NCBI RefSeq assembly: GCF_023283895.1
Contig: NZ_JAKILB010000007.1
Coordinates: forward strand, 124,001-188,000
Length of the DNA: 64,000 bases
Reading direction: 5' to 3'
Source of the DNA: Shewanella pneumatophori
Lineage (GTDB): Bacteria > Pseudomonadota > Gammaproteobacteria > Enterobacterales > Shewanellaceae
The position numbers and the translations under genes are program-made. Under the pieces are notes generated by a model. It was not told the origin of the DNA. It was given only the letters and a program-made list of their open reading frames with translations, and ran no database searches. This document shows positions 35,138 to 43,668 of the stretch, one piece after another. The stretch's first letter is position 1; every line of letters begins with the position of its first letter.

Positions 35138-36169
35138 CTATAGTGGATTAAGGTAGGCTTTCACTGCGGTCAATCGTACCGTTGCCCCGCCAATAATATC
35201 GAGAAAGCCTAATATCGACAGCGGTTTATCAGCACTTATCCAAGCTGAGCCGGTTGCACCAATAGGTAACATTGCCATGGTGGCATCATCCACTTCTAAC
35301 ACGACTGTGCGACCAACAGGCATAGAACCAAAGTTGATGTGGCGCGATACCATTTGCTCGCGTGGTAAAATATCGCCCTGCGCTTCACCTGTGGCTTCAA
35401 CCTTGCTGTGTACTTTCGCTCTGAATATTTGCCCTGGGTAAGCATCAATATAAAACTCGGCAAACTGCCCTGGTTGAATATAGGCAAATGATTGATCGGG
35501 AATACGCATTTCGACAAATTTACGTCCTGTATCCCACAAGTGCATAGCGCCAACTCGTGAGCCATCGGCGATATAAACATGGGTGACCATACCGTCAAAT
35601 GGTGCTCTAACCTCTAGACGTTTTAGCTCAAATTGCTGTTTACGCAACTGGGCAAACTGCACTTCTAGCTGGGCATGTTGCACCTTAAGCTCAGCTTTTA
35701 TTATCTCAACATTGTCCTGTGCATTTTCTAAATCACGCTCGCTAACATGCTCGCCAAGCTCTGCTTTACGCTGGTAGGTACGTTTAGCTTGGGCAAGTTT
35801 AACCTCAGTGGCTTCGATACTGCGCTCAACCTCGGTTATTCTGGCATTTATCTCATCGATTGCGCTGCTTACCTTGTCATCGACTAAGGTATAGAGCAGC
35901 TCACCTTTAGCCACATGTTGGTTGTGGTCAATGGCAATGGTATCGATTTGTTGGCCAATCGCTGGTGACAAAATCGCATGAGGCGCTCTCACTGTGGTGG
36001 AGTTGGTTAAATCGGCTGGAGAGTAAAAACGGTGAGCTAAAAACAAGCTTAACGCTATGATGCAGCCAACTAAAACGCTAATAAAGTAGTTACGTGGTCT
36101 GGTTTTTATCACTTTGAACTTAAACAGTAACCAAACAATAAAAATATACGGCAGCATTATCTCTTTCAT
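35138..36169 (-). CDS. HlyD/EmrA-family membrane fusion protein (YiaV-like)
   Basis: A 343-residue inner-membrane adaptor: N-terminal helices (the main one at about residues 29-46), a short lipoyl half (SPAIGQQIDTIAIDHNQHVAKGELLYTLVD), a long alpha-hairpin coiled coil (about 100-185, rich in Glu, Ala and Lys), the returning lipoyl half (VRAPFDGMVTHVYIADGSRV), then a beta-barrel domain. Such proteins link inner-membrane pumps to outer-membrane channels. It follows a DUF3302 gene with a 4-base overlap, as in E. coli yiaW-yiaV; no ABC or MFS pump gene is adjacent, so its partner must be elsewhere. Confidence 0.85.
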   Translation of the reverse strand: MKEIMLPYIFIVWLLFKFKVIKTRPRNYFISVLVGCIIALSLFLAHRFYSPADLTNSTTVRAPHAILSPAIGQQIDTIAIDHNQHVAKGELLYTLVDDKVSSAIDEINARITEVERSIEATEVKLAQAKRTYQRKAELGEHVSERDLENAQDNVEIIKAELKVQHAQLEVQFAQLRKQQFELKRLEVRAPFDGMVTHVYIADGSRVGAMHLWDTGRKFVEMRIPDQSFAYIQPGQFAEFYIDAYPGQIFRAKVHSKVEATGEAQGDILPREQMVSRHINFGSMPVGRTVVLEVDDATMAMLPIGATGSAWISADKPLSILGFLDIIGGATVRLTAVKAYLNPL

Positions 36170-36477
36170 GCGCGAGTCCCTCTAATCCACTCTTGTGCTC
36201 TATCCCAGTCGGTGACGATAGCGATAACAGCAAGTACCCATAAAGGCTTCCAAAATAGACCTAACATACATAGCCAAAAAATCAGCTTGGCTTGTTGCAT
36301 GCCGCGTTCTTTGGCGAGGTATTTAGGCAGTGAATGTAAGTGCCAAAGTTTAAGAGCTATCCAACTAAAAATACCTAGGGTGACCAAGGTAACAAACCAC
36401 ATAAAAGCAACGGAGTCGAGCAGCGTCATTACACTGGGGAGATTTTCATAAACTAGGTTGGTGTCGTGGATTTTCAT
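36166..36477 (-). CDS. DUF3302 (YiaW-like) inner-membrane protein
   Basis: A 103-residue protein with two or three hydrophobic segments (about 22-43 and 64-88) and a central basic loop with LWHLHSLPKYLAKERGMQQA, which matches the LHxLPxxIAKxR signature of YiaW/DUF3302 proteins. It lies directly before, and overlaps by four bases, a YiaV-like fusion protein gene, the normal partner. Function unknown; probably helps the HlyD-type adaptor in the inner membrane. ATG start with a weak AAGAGAG site. Confidence 0.75.
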   Translation of the reverse strand: MKIHDTNLVYENLPSVMTLLDSVAFMWFVTLVTLGIFSWIALKLWHLHSLPKYLAKERGMQQAKLIFWLCMLGLFWKPLWVLAVIAIVTDWDRAQEWIRGTRA

Positions 36478-36895
36478 TCAACTCTCTTAATCAATGTTTG
36501 ATCGGTTAAGGCTTAATACGCATGCAATATTAGCGTTTGCTAGCTGAACCCAAGTTGAACTCCTTATTTAGATAGCGTCAATAAACTGAGTTTTGAGACA
36601 GGCACTGCAAAAAGTCGACTAATTTGATTTTATGTAAGTTTTTTGGCATTTCTTTTTGAAAATATATTTTGTTGGTTGTTTTTGTTGGTTAAAACAGACT
36701 TTTATTGGTTATGGTGCTAGTTAGATTTTAATTCTGTTTATTTTTATCTGATTTTTATCAATATGTTGGTTGTCAATATTTTGTCTTTGATGGTTTTGTG
36801 ATTTTTATGGTTATAAGTTGGTGGTTAATCGATATATTTAGATTTACAAAATTAGGATTACAGCTAATAATCCGCCAGATCTTACAAGTTGCACT
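36478..36895. other. T-rich promoter region of the chitinase gene
   Basis: About 420 bases, T-rich on the plus strand, with no convincing gene. The promoter for the riboswitch-chitinase transcript should lie in its right part, and that for the DUF3302 operon in its left part. I cannot place either with confidence. Confidence 0.4.
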
Positions 36896-36996
36896 TTGTG
36901 CACTTGCTGAAAAAGGCAAAACCTGTGAAAGCAGGTGACGCAAAGCATCCAGCCTAAGGGGCAACCTATGGCAGTGGCGCTACCACAAGTGACACA
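36896..36996 (+). promoter_or_regulatory. c-di-GMP-I (GEMM) riboswitch
   Basis: Clear match to the GEMM-I consensus: GGCAAAACC, a GAAA tetraloop stem (CCTGT GAAA GCAGG), the invariant GACGCAAAGC, CCAGCCTAAG as the tetraloop receptor side, then CTATGGCAG and GCGCTACC closing the second stem. P1 is CACTTG (36901-36906) with CAAGTG (36986-36991) and can extend past a bulge. It sits in the leader of a secreted chitinase, in line with GEMM control of chitin-related genes in vibrios. Confidence 0.93.
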
Positions 36997-37030
36997 GGCC
37001 GCACTGCATGCCTGTTTGTTGCTTTTCTAT
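36994..37030 (+). terminator. riboswitch expression-platform terminator
   Basis: ACAGGC (36994-36999) pairs with GCCTGT (37010-37015), followed by TTGTTGCTTTTCT. The 5' arm abuts and partly overlaps the extended P1 of the riboswitch, so ligand binding could favour or prevent this stem. Confidence 0.65.
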
Positions 37031-37053
37031 ATCTAATGAAAAGGGATAAATAC

Positions 37054-39234
37054 ATGAAATCACTAAAAATTAATCTACTAGGTGCTAGTGTTGCGTTAGC
37101 CATGGGCGCGTTATCTGCTCCAGCTATGGCTAACGGTAGCGATATGGTTAATCCACAAGCAGGTGTGGTTGTGGGCTATTGGCATAACTGGTGTGCGGGT
37201 GGTGGTTACAAAGGTGGCGTAGCGCCATGTGTGACATTAGCAGAAGTCGATCCGCAATATAACGTTGTTGATGTGTCATTTATGAAGGTTTATGGCGCAG
37301 TTGGCACCATTCCTACCTTTAAATTAGATCCCGCTGTGGGCTTGTCGGAAGCACAGTTTATTGATCAAATCAGTGAGCTAAACCGTCAAGGACGTTCTGT
37401 ATTAATCGCATTGGGCGGCGCAGATGCGCACATTGAGCTGCGTAATGGTCAAGAGCAAGCACTGGCGGATGAAATCATTCGTTTAGTCGAAATATATGGC
37501 TTTGATGGTTTGGATATCGACCTTGAGCAAGCGGCTGTTACCGCAGCAGACAACCAAACAGTTATTCCTGCTGCGTTGCGTATCGTTAAAGATTACTACC
37601 TTGAGCAAGGTAAAAACTTCTTGATCACTATGGCGCCTGAATTTCCATACCTAACAACTGGTGGCAAGTACGTGCCTTATATCACGGCACTAGAAGGCTA
37701 CTACGATTGGATTAACCCACAGTTTTATAACCAAGGCGGTGACGGTATTTATATCGAAGGCCTAGGTTGGATTGCCCAAAACAACGATAACTTAAAGCAA
37801 GAGTTTATTTATCATATCGCTGATGCACTAGCGAACGGCAACAATGGTTTTACTAAGATCCCCCACGACAAACTTGTGTTTGGTATTCCTACTAACATAG
37901 ATGCCGCAGCAACGGGCTATGTTAAAGACCCACAAAAACTGTACGCTGCTTTTGAACAACTAAAAGCACAAGGTCAGCCACTACGTGGTGTGATGACTTG
38001 GTCAGTTAACTGGGATATGGGGCAAAATTCAGCGGGTCAGGCTTACAATGAGTCATTCATTAAGGCATACGGTCCGTTTATTCATGGCCAAGATATTTTG
38101 CCGCCAGAGCCTGATAACGGTAAACCCATTTTTAGTGGGATCAGTAATACTCGGGTTAAGTTAGGCGGTGAATTTAACTCACTAGCTGGCGTAACCGCCA
38201 ACGATAAGGAAGATGGTGACTTAACATCGTCAATTGAAGTTGCAGGTCACGTAAACACTGAGGCACTAGGTTTGTATGCACTAACCTACCGCGTGTCTGA
38301 TAGCGATGATAACCTGACTGAACAAGTGCGTAGTGTTGAAGTGTATAACACCAAGCCAGAAATCAAAGGCGTAACTAACGCCAGTGTATTAGTGGGTAGT
38401 GAGTTTTCCCCTATGGTAGGTGTTAGCGCACTTGATGCCGAAGATGGTGACTTAACAGACCATATCGTTATTGAAGGTGATGTCGATACGGATACATTAG
38501 GTCAGTATTCACTCACTTACCGCGTAACAGACAGTGCGGGACAACAAACTGTTGCATTGCGCAGTGTTACAGTGAAAGAGCAAGGCGCTGTGTGTGAAAA
38601 CGCATGGGATAAAGCCAAGGTTTACCTTGGCGGTGATACAGTTAGTCATTCTGGTAAGAGCTGGTTAGCTGGCTGGTGGACTCAAGGTGATGAGCCGGGC
38701 ACTACAGGCGAGTGGGGCGTTTGGAAAGCACAAGGTGATAGCGACTGTGACGGTGGCTTACCACCAGTGGTTAAACCTACTCTTGATGTCACCGGTATTG
38801 CACCGCGTTATGTGCTTGATCAAGGCAGTGTCACTATTGAGTTTAGCGCTAGCGTTAACCAAACCATGGTGATTAAAGCTAGCTTAGTACAAGGCAATAA
38901 CGTATTTGCTAGCACTGAAGTTAATAGCGCAAGCACTGCTGCTCTGACTCTATCTGCGACAGATTTAGTCGCGGGTAGTTACGAAGTTGTGGTTAGCGCT
39001 CCAGAGCAAGAGCTAACTCGCCGTACTAGCGTGAACTTAGTTGAAGAAGATGAAGGTGGTGACTACCCAGCGTACGCTGCAGGCACTCAGTACCAAGCTG
39101 GTGATGTTGTGACTAACGCCGGCGGTGTTTATGAGTGTCTACCATGGCCAAACAGTGGCTGGTGTAGCGGTTCAGCAAGTCATTATGCGCCTGGTGTGGG
39201 TAGCGCTTGGGCAGATGCTTGGTTCGCTCGTTAA
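37054..39234 (+). CDS. secreted GH18 chitinase with multiple chitin-binding modules
   Basis: A 726-residue extracellular chitinase. Signal peptide 1-26 (cleavage after PAMA); GH18 catalytic domain about 40-345 with FDGLDIDLEQ, the catalytic Glu at residue 158; two DUF5011-type Ig-like repeats (about 356-440 and 441-515, each with DxEDGDLT and YRVxDS); a CBM5/12 domain (about 516-565, with GWWTQGDEPG); a beta-rich spacer; and a C-terminal CBM73-like module with PWPNSGWCSG. ATG at 37054 with AAAAGGG upstream. The c-di-GMP riboswitch before it couples chitin attack to the sessile/motile state. Confidence 0.93.
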   Translation: MKSLKINLLGASVALAMGALSAPAMANGSDMVNPQAGVVVGYWHNWCAGGGYKGGVAPCVTLAEVDPQYNVVDVSFMKVYGAVGTIPTFKLDPAVGLSEAQFIDQISELNRQGRSVLIALGGADAHIELRNGQEQALADEIIRLVEIYGFDGLDIDLEQAAVTAADNQTVIPAALRIVKDYYLEQGKNFLITMAPEFPYLTTGGKYVPYITALEGYYDWINPQFYNQGGDGIYIEGLGWIAQNNDNLKQEFIYHIADALANGNNGFTKIPHDKLVFGIPTNIDAAATGYVKDPQKLYAAFEQLKAQGQPLRGVMTWSVNWDMGQNSAGQAYNESFIKAYGPFIHGQDILPPEPDNGKPIFSGISNTRVKLGGEFNSLAGVTANDKEDGDLTSSIEVAGHVNTEALGLYALTYRVSDSDDNLTEQVRSVEVYNTKPEIKGVTNASVLVGSEFSPMVGVSALDAEDGDLTDHIVIEGDVDTDTLGQYSLTYRVTDSAGQQTVALRSVTVKEQGAVCENAWDKAKVYLGGDTVSHSGKSWLAGWWTQGDEPGTTGEWGVWKAQGDSDCDGGLPPVVKPTLDVTGIAPRYVLDQGSVTIEFSASVNQTMVIKASLVQGNNVFASTEVNSASTAALTLSATDLVAGSYEVVVSAPEQELTRRTSVNLVEEDEGGDYPAYAAGTQYQAGDVVTNAGGVYECLPWPNSGWCSGSASHYAPGVGSAWADAWFAR

Positions 39235-39282
39235 TGTTGTTAATACATTAAACTAATCGGCAAACTTTATATCGATTAGCTT

Positions 39283-39313
39283 AAAAGCCCTATCAATTTG
39301 ATAGGGCTTTTTT
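39283..39313 (+). terminator. Rho-independent terminator
   Basis: AAAAGCCCTATCAA pairs with TTGATAGGGCTTTT, followed by more Ts, ending the chitinase transcript. Confidence 0.92.
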
Positions 39314-39490
39314 GTATCAGTTGTTTGATGTTTGAGCTCAATTGCCTCTAGGCTAATTTATACTTTATTTATATACGCTTACGGCTAGGTTTAAATGTGA
39401 TCTAGTTATCAAATTAGCTTTGAAATACTAGCGATAGTGAGCAATTAATATGAATATCTATTCACATTAATTCAATAACTATAAATAAAT

Positions 39491-40660
39491 ATGCAATCAA
39501 ATTCTGTTGAGTCAAACTCTTTCAAATTAAGCCGTCGTCAATTTCTTTATGCTGGTGCTGCTGCATCTAGCTTAGCGAGTTTAGGTTGTAGCTCAAGCCC
39601 TGTTTCTACGCAAACTCCATCAGTTGCAACAGTTGATACCACTGAAGCGATACCGCTTAACTTTAACGAAAATCCATTAGGGCTAGCACCTAAGGCACAG
39701 CAAGCGGTACTTGAAGCATTGCCTAACGCTTGGCGGTATCCAGATGCGGCACGTAGTGATTTAATGGCAACGATTGCTAGCAATCTATCATTAGAAGCCT
39801 CGCAGCTTATTTACGGTAATGGTTCATCTGAAGTGCTAAAAATGGCATTAGATGCACTGGTGCAAACTAATACCCAGTTAGTGATGCCAGATCCGAGTTA
39901 TGGTGTGATTATTGATTACGCTATGGCCCGTGGTGTACCAGTGGTGAAGGTAAAGCTTGATGGCAATTGGCAAACTGACCTTGCAACGATGAAAGCCAAG
40001 GTTGCCGCCCATAACGGTCCATCGATTGTGTATCTATGCAACCCAAATAATCCAACGGGTCTATTACTACCGCAAAGTGAATTAAACCAGTGGCTAGATC
40101 AAGCATCGAGCCAATTAAGCTTTATTGTGGATGAAGCGTACGTGGAATATGTGGCACAAGCTGGCTTTGTTTCTGCTATCGAGCGAGTTAAACAAGGGCA
40201 AAAGCATATTGTGGTATGCCGTACTTTCTCAAAGATCTATGCCTTAGCGGGTTTACGCGTGGGCTACGGTGTTGCGCACCCTGAGTTAATCAAACTTATG
40301 CAGGCGCAAGCGAGTATCGATAACGCAAACTTAATTGGTTGTGTGGCGGCCAAAGCCAGTCTTGAAAGTCAGCAATGGCTGGAGTTGAGTCTAAAATCAA
40401 ACAGCCAAGCTAGGGCATTGGTGTATCAGCAGTTAACTGAGCTTGGTTTAGATTACCTACCAAGTGAAACCAACTTCATCTTCCATAAAGTGAACGGTGA
40501 TAGTGAGCTGTATATGCAACGTATGAGCAAGGCTGGGATTTTGGTTGGTCGTCCGTTCAATCACGGCGAAGGTTGGAACCGTCTTTCAATTGGCACACCT
40601 GCACAGATGCAGTATTTCTGTAAAACCTTGGCTAAATTCCGTGAGCTAGGTTGGGTATAA
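39491..40660 (+). CDS. Tat-exported lipoprotein-like HisC-family aminotransferase
   Basis: A 389-residue fold-type I PLP aminotransferase of the histidinol-phosphate aminotransferase-like class. The N-terminus has a Tat motif, SRRQFLYAG, and a lipobox-like SLGC at about residue 33, so it is probably a membrane-anchored periplasmic protein. Catalytic features are intact: NENPLG, YGNGSSEVLKM, NPNNPTG, DEAYVEY and the PLP lysine in TFSKIYALAGLRVGYG near residue 250. Export of such an enzyme is unusual; the substrate outside the cytoplasm is unknown. Monocistronic, with a hairpin after the stop. Confidence 0.85.
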   Translation: MQSNSVESNSFKLSRRQFLYAGAAASSLASLGCSSSPVSTQTPSVATVDTTEAIPLNFNENPLGLAPKAQQAVLEALPNAWRYPDAARSDLMATIASNLSLEASQLIYGNGSSEVLKMALDALVQTNTQLVMPDPSYGVIIDYAMARGVPVVKVKLDGNWQTDLATMKAKVAAHNGPSIVYLCNPNNPTGLLLPQSELNQWLDQASSQLSFIVDEAYVEYVAQAGFVSAIERVKQGQKHIVVCRTFSKIYALAGLRVGYGVAHPELIKLMQAQASIDNANLIGCVAAKASLESQQWLELSLKSNSQARALVYQQLTELGLDYLPSETNFIFHKVNGDSELYMQRMSKAGILVGRPFNHGEGWNRLSIGTPAQMQYFCKTLAKFRELGWV

Positions 40661-40674
40661 GCTTAGTTTATATG

Positions 40675-40702
40675 GCCAAGTTCAGCAGTTTGATGAACTT
40701 GG
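40675..40702. terminator. inverted repeat, probable terminator
   Basis: GCCAAGTTCA / TGAACTTGGC, ten perfect pairs with an eight-base or smaller loop, followed only by a short TTTA. It lies between the aminotransferase and the cysteine synthase genes. Confidence 0.55.
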
Positions 40703-40765
40703 CTTTAGGCATATCTGTGGCTAGTATGGTAATAACAAAAATTAAGACCATAAAGAGTCCTTCTT

Positions 40766-41854
40766 ATGCCTACTGCATCTACACCCGATCTCAGCGTTTC
40801 AACTAGTCCTGCCGCAATAGCTAGCAATGTCACCGATCTTATTGGTAACACAGATCTGCTTAGGATCAACAGTTTAAGTGAATTGACTGGCTGCGAGATC
40901 TTACTTAAGTGCGAGCAACAAAACCCAGGTGGTTCAATTAAAGATCGCGCAGCATTGCAGATGGTGAAAGATGCGATCGCCTCAGGAAAATTAACTCCCG
41001 GAATGACCATAGTTGAGGGCACGGCGGGTAATACCGGCATAGGTTTAGCGCTGGTGGCTAAAGCACTTGGCTTTAAGATGCAGGTGGTTATGCCAAAGGG
41101 GCAAGCGCCTGAAAAAGAGCAAATGATCGCCCTGTATGATGCAGAGCTTAAACTTGTCGATCCATGCCCGTTCGCTAATCCTGATCATTTCTATCACACC
41201 GCGAGAAGAATAGCTGAGGCGAATAGTGATTGCTGGTGGGCGGATCAATTTGAGAACACCAGTAATTTTAGGGCCCATTATCTCAATACCGCTCCTGAGA
41301 TCTGGCTGCAAACTAAAGGAACGATCGATGCGCTCGTTTCAGTTGCCGGTACTGGCGGTACTATTGCTGGTAACTCGCGTTATTTATCTGAGCAAAACCC
41401 ACAGTTACAAACTTGGTTGGTGGATCCGGATGGTTCTGGGATCTACTCATATTTGAAAACAGGCCAGTACCAATCAAGCGGCAGTTCATTCACTGAAGGT
41501 ATTGGAATCATGCGCTTAGTTGAGAACTTCCGCCAAGCTAACATCAACAAAGCCATTACTTTGCCGGATGTTGATCTGATCGCCATTGCACGTCATGTTA
41601 GAGAGTATGACGGTATTACACTTGGCAGTAGCGCGGCACTCAATGTTGCCGGGGCGCTTTATGCCGCAGCTAAAATGGGCCAAGGTAAAACCATAGTGAC
41701 CTTTTGGTGTGATATTGCCGAGCGCTCTTCATCAAAGCTTTATAATGAACAATTTCTTAGCGACAAAGGTTTTAGCTGCAGCAGTGAGGCCGTTGCAGAT
41801 ATGTTTGCTCGTTATCAAGCAGAAGCAGATAGCGCTGTGGTTACTCTAGAGTAG
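40766..41854 (+). CDS. cysteine synthase family PLP enzyme
   Basis: A 362-residue fold-type II PLP enzyme. NPGGSIKDRAAL carries the PLP lysine (about residue 58), EGTAGNTGIGLA is the substrate loop, and GTGGTIAGNSRYL binds the phosphate. These are the marks of O-acetylserine sulfhydrylase/cysteine synthase, which makes cysteine from O-acetylserine and sulfide. A C-terminal extension of about 30 residues and an N-terminal extension of about 20 are slightly unusual for CysK, so a related cysteine synthase or beta-replacing lyase is possible. ATG at 40766. It follows the aminotransferase gene by about 100 bases. Confidence 0.88.
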   Translation: MPTASTPDLSVSTSPAAIASNVTDLIGNTDLLRINSLSELTGCEILLKCEQQNPGGSIKDRAALQMVKDAIASGKLTPGMTIVEGTAGNTGIGLALVAKALGFKMQVVMPKGQAPEKEQMIALYDAELKLVDPCPFANPDHFYHTARRIAEANSDCWWADQFENTSNFRAHYLNTAPEIWLQTKGTIDALVSVAGTGGTIAGNSRYLSEQNPQLQTWLVDPDGSGIYSYLKTGQYQSSGSSFTEGIGIMRLVENFRQANINKAITLPDVDLIAIARHVREYDGITLGSSAALNVAGALYAAAKMGQGKTIVTFWCDIAERSSSKLYNEQFLSDKGFSCSSEAVADMFARYQAEADSAVVTLE

Positions 41855-41872
41855 ATTGGGAGCTGGGTTTAG

Positions 41873-42214
41873 TTTTTACTGCTAATAGAAAGCAAGGCTG
41901 CAAGCACCCGTGAGGCATCGGAGTATGCGCAGATGCTTCATGTATCCTACAAGTCACTTAATTTGCTGTGTAAGCAAGCTTGTGGCCAAACAGCAAAGCA
42001 GTTGATTGATGCGCATGCGATTCTTGAAATTAAACGCCGATTAATTATCGGTAGCGCCAAGATCCAAGAGATCGCTTATGATCTTGGTTTTGATGATGTA
42101 ACTTATAAAGATGGTAAGTATGTGCAGCCTTGGAACACCTCAAAAGATAGCTGTTCTAGTTGCCACGAGAATTATGATGAGCTTGCCGCATTAGTTGAGA
42201 AGATGCATCGCTAG
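41873..42214 (+). pseudogene. chimeric remnant: AraC-family HTH joined to a haem-binding cytochrome tail
   Basis: The frame opens right after a TAG at 41870 without a clear start and runs 113 codons; the first ATG is at 41933. Its first part (about 41890-42095) is the C-terminal AraC-type DNA-binding region: AASTREASEYAQMLHVSYKSL, then ILEIKRRLI and KIQEIAYDLGFDD. Where AraC proteins continue with SYFxRxFK, the sequence changes to YKDGKYVQPWN followed by CSSCH, a c-type haem-binding motif, and ends at 42214. It looks like an in-frame fusion of two truncated genes caused by a deletion. A terminator follows. Function unlikely. Confidence 0.7.
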
Positions 42215-42231
42215 ATTGTTATTATCAATAT

Positions 42232-42257
42232 AAGCCCCTTTTTAGGGGTTTTTTTTA
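42232..42257 (+). terminator. Rho-independent terminator
   Basis: AAGCCCC pairs with GGGGTTT and is followed by eight Ts. It was probably the terminator of the cytochrome gene whose tail remains in the chimera. Confidence 0.8.
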
Positions 42258-42397
42258 TGTTTAATTTTCGGGTGTTAATGCTGTTTTTGTGGCGTCAATC
42301 TTGGGTTAACGACTGCCTATAGCAAGCAGTTGAAGCAGTTGTTCTATTTCGGCCAAGCGAATTTTGTTGCTGATTGGGATTGTATTATCTGCTAGTG

Positions 42398-42544
42398 ATG
42401 GTGATTAAAGAGAGGGGGCTACTACTGAACCAACATCTACAACTGCTACAACATCGCGAGATATGCGCTTATTTTTTAGTGATGGGTTTGTTGACATTAG
42501 CCATTTTATTGACTGGTTTTGGCATCATTTTTGTAAACTTTTAG
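42398..42544 (+). CDS. candidate 48-residue single-pass membrane peptide
   Basis: The ATG at 42398 opens 48 codons ending at TAG 42544. A polar, Gln- and Leu-rich N-terminal half is followed by a 24-residue hydrophobic helix (VMGLLTLAILLTGFGIIFV). The ATG lacks a good ribosome site, but GAGAGGGGG inside the frame would fit a start at the in-frame CTG 42425, giving 40 residues. Small single-pass membrane proteins are common and often missed. It lies between a gene remnant and the substrate-binding protein gene. No family recognised. Confidence 0.4.
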   Translation: MVIKERGLLLNQHLQLLQHREICAYFLVMGLLTLAILLTGFGIIFVNF

Positions 42545-42739
42545 TTGGTTTTTTAGTTTGTATATTACTGTTTTTATATACTTATTTGTTCTTAATCATG
42601 ATCCATGTTGAAATCTTATCATGATTATTCAAAGTGCAGCCTAGGTCGCGGATTTTGCAATGGCTGTGGTTATACTTCTCGACCTAAAAATCGACTTAGA
42701 ACGATGTTTAAATCGTCGAGCTCTTTCAAGAGGCTTCCT

Positions 42740-43666
42740 GTGAAATTAAAGCGTATATTCCAGCTTGCGATACTTTTTATTTGTAGCACATCAACTATTC
42801 AAGTGATGGCAAGAGATCTGGCAGAGATCCAAGCCGAAGGCGTATTGCGTCATTTAGGTGTGCCATATGCGAATTTTGTGTCTCAGTATGCTGAGGGGAA
42901 TAAAGTTAACCACAGCGGGCTTGATATCGAGTTGATGCAGAATTTTGCCGAGCATCTTGGTGTGAAGTATGAATTTGTACCGGCGCAGTGGACAAGCGTA
43001 TTCGGCATGCTGACAGGAAGAAATGGCCAGTTTGTTGATAATAAAGTGGTTTATTCAAAGCCAGAACCTATTGTTGGCGATATTATTGCTAACGGTCTGA
43101 CTATTCTAGATTGGCGAAGTGAGTTAGTTGATTTTTCTGACGATTATTTTCCATCTGCAGTTTGGCTTGTTGCTCGCACTGAATCAAGCCTTACTCCAAT
43201 AAAACCAAGCGACTCATTGTTTGATGATATAAAAATGGTCAGAGGGTTATTAAAAGATCGCGATATTTTAGCAATGAAACAATCTTGCTTAGATCCGGAT
43301 CTTTATGATTTGTATCAGACTCAAGCCAACGTTATTTTACCCACCAAGCAGCTACAGCTGAATGAAATGGTGCCATTTCTACTCAATATTCAGGCGGAAG
43401 CGACGTTACTTGATGTTGCAGATTCGCTGATAGCTATAGAGAAATGGCCTAATAAAATCAAAGTCATTGGCCCTATTTCTGAGGATCAGAGAATGGCGGT
43501 TGGCTTTAGAAAAAACTCACCGGAGTTACGTGCTGTTTTCAATCAATACCTAAAGCAGATCCGCGCTGATGGTAGTTATAATCAATTAGTCAGAAAGTAC
43601 TACCCTACCGTTTTCCATTATTACCAAGACTATTTTGAAACTGCGGCTGTTGGTGATCAGAACTAA
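42740..43666 (+). CDS. periplasmic solute-binding protein (SBP_bac_3 type), linked to a GGDEF-EAL protein
   Basis: A 308-residue periplasmic binding protein. The best start is GTG 42740, with AAGAGG six bases upstream, because it yields a clean signal peptide (VKLKRIFQLAILFICS, cleavage after VMA at residue 24). The frame extends to ATG 42605, but those 45 codons include a cysteine-rich stretch unlike a signal peptide. The body resembles amino-acid-binding SBP_bac_3 proteins (LDIELMQNFAEHLGVKYEFV near residue 65). It has no ABC permease beside it; instead it ends three bases before a GGDEF-EAL gene, so it may pass ligand information to that receptor. Confidence 0.8.
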   Translation: MKLKRIFQLAILFICSTSTIQVMARDLAEIQAEGVLRHLGVPYANFVSQYAEGNKVNHSGLDIELMQNFAEHLGVKYEFVPAQWTSVFGMLTGRNGQFVDNKVVYSKPEPIVGDIIANGLTILDWRSELVDFSDDYFPSAVWLVARTESSLTPIKPSDSLFDDIKMVRGLLKDRDILAMKQSCLDPDLYDLYQTQANVILPTKQLQLNEMVPFLLNIQAEATLLDVADSLIAIEKWPNKIKVIGPISEDQRMAVGFRKNSPELRAVFNQYLKQIRADGSYNQLVRKYYPTVFHYYQDYFETAAVGDQN

Positions 43667-43668
43667 AT

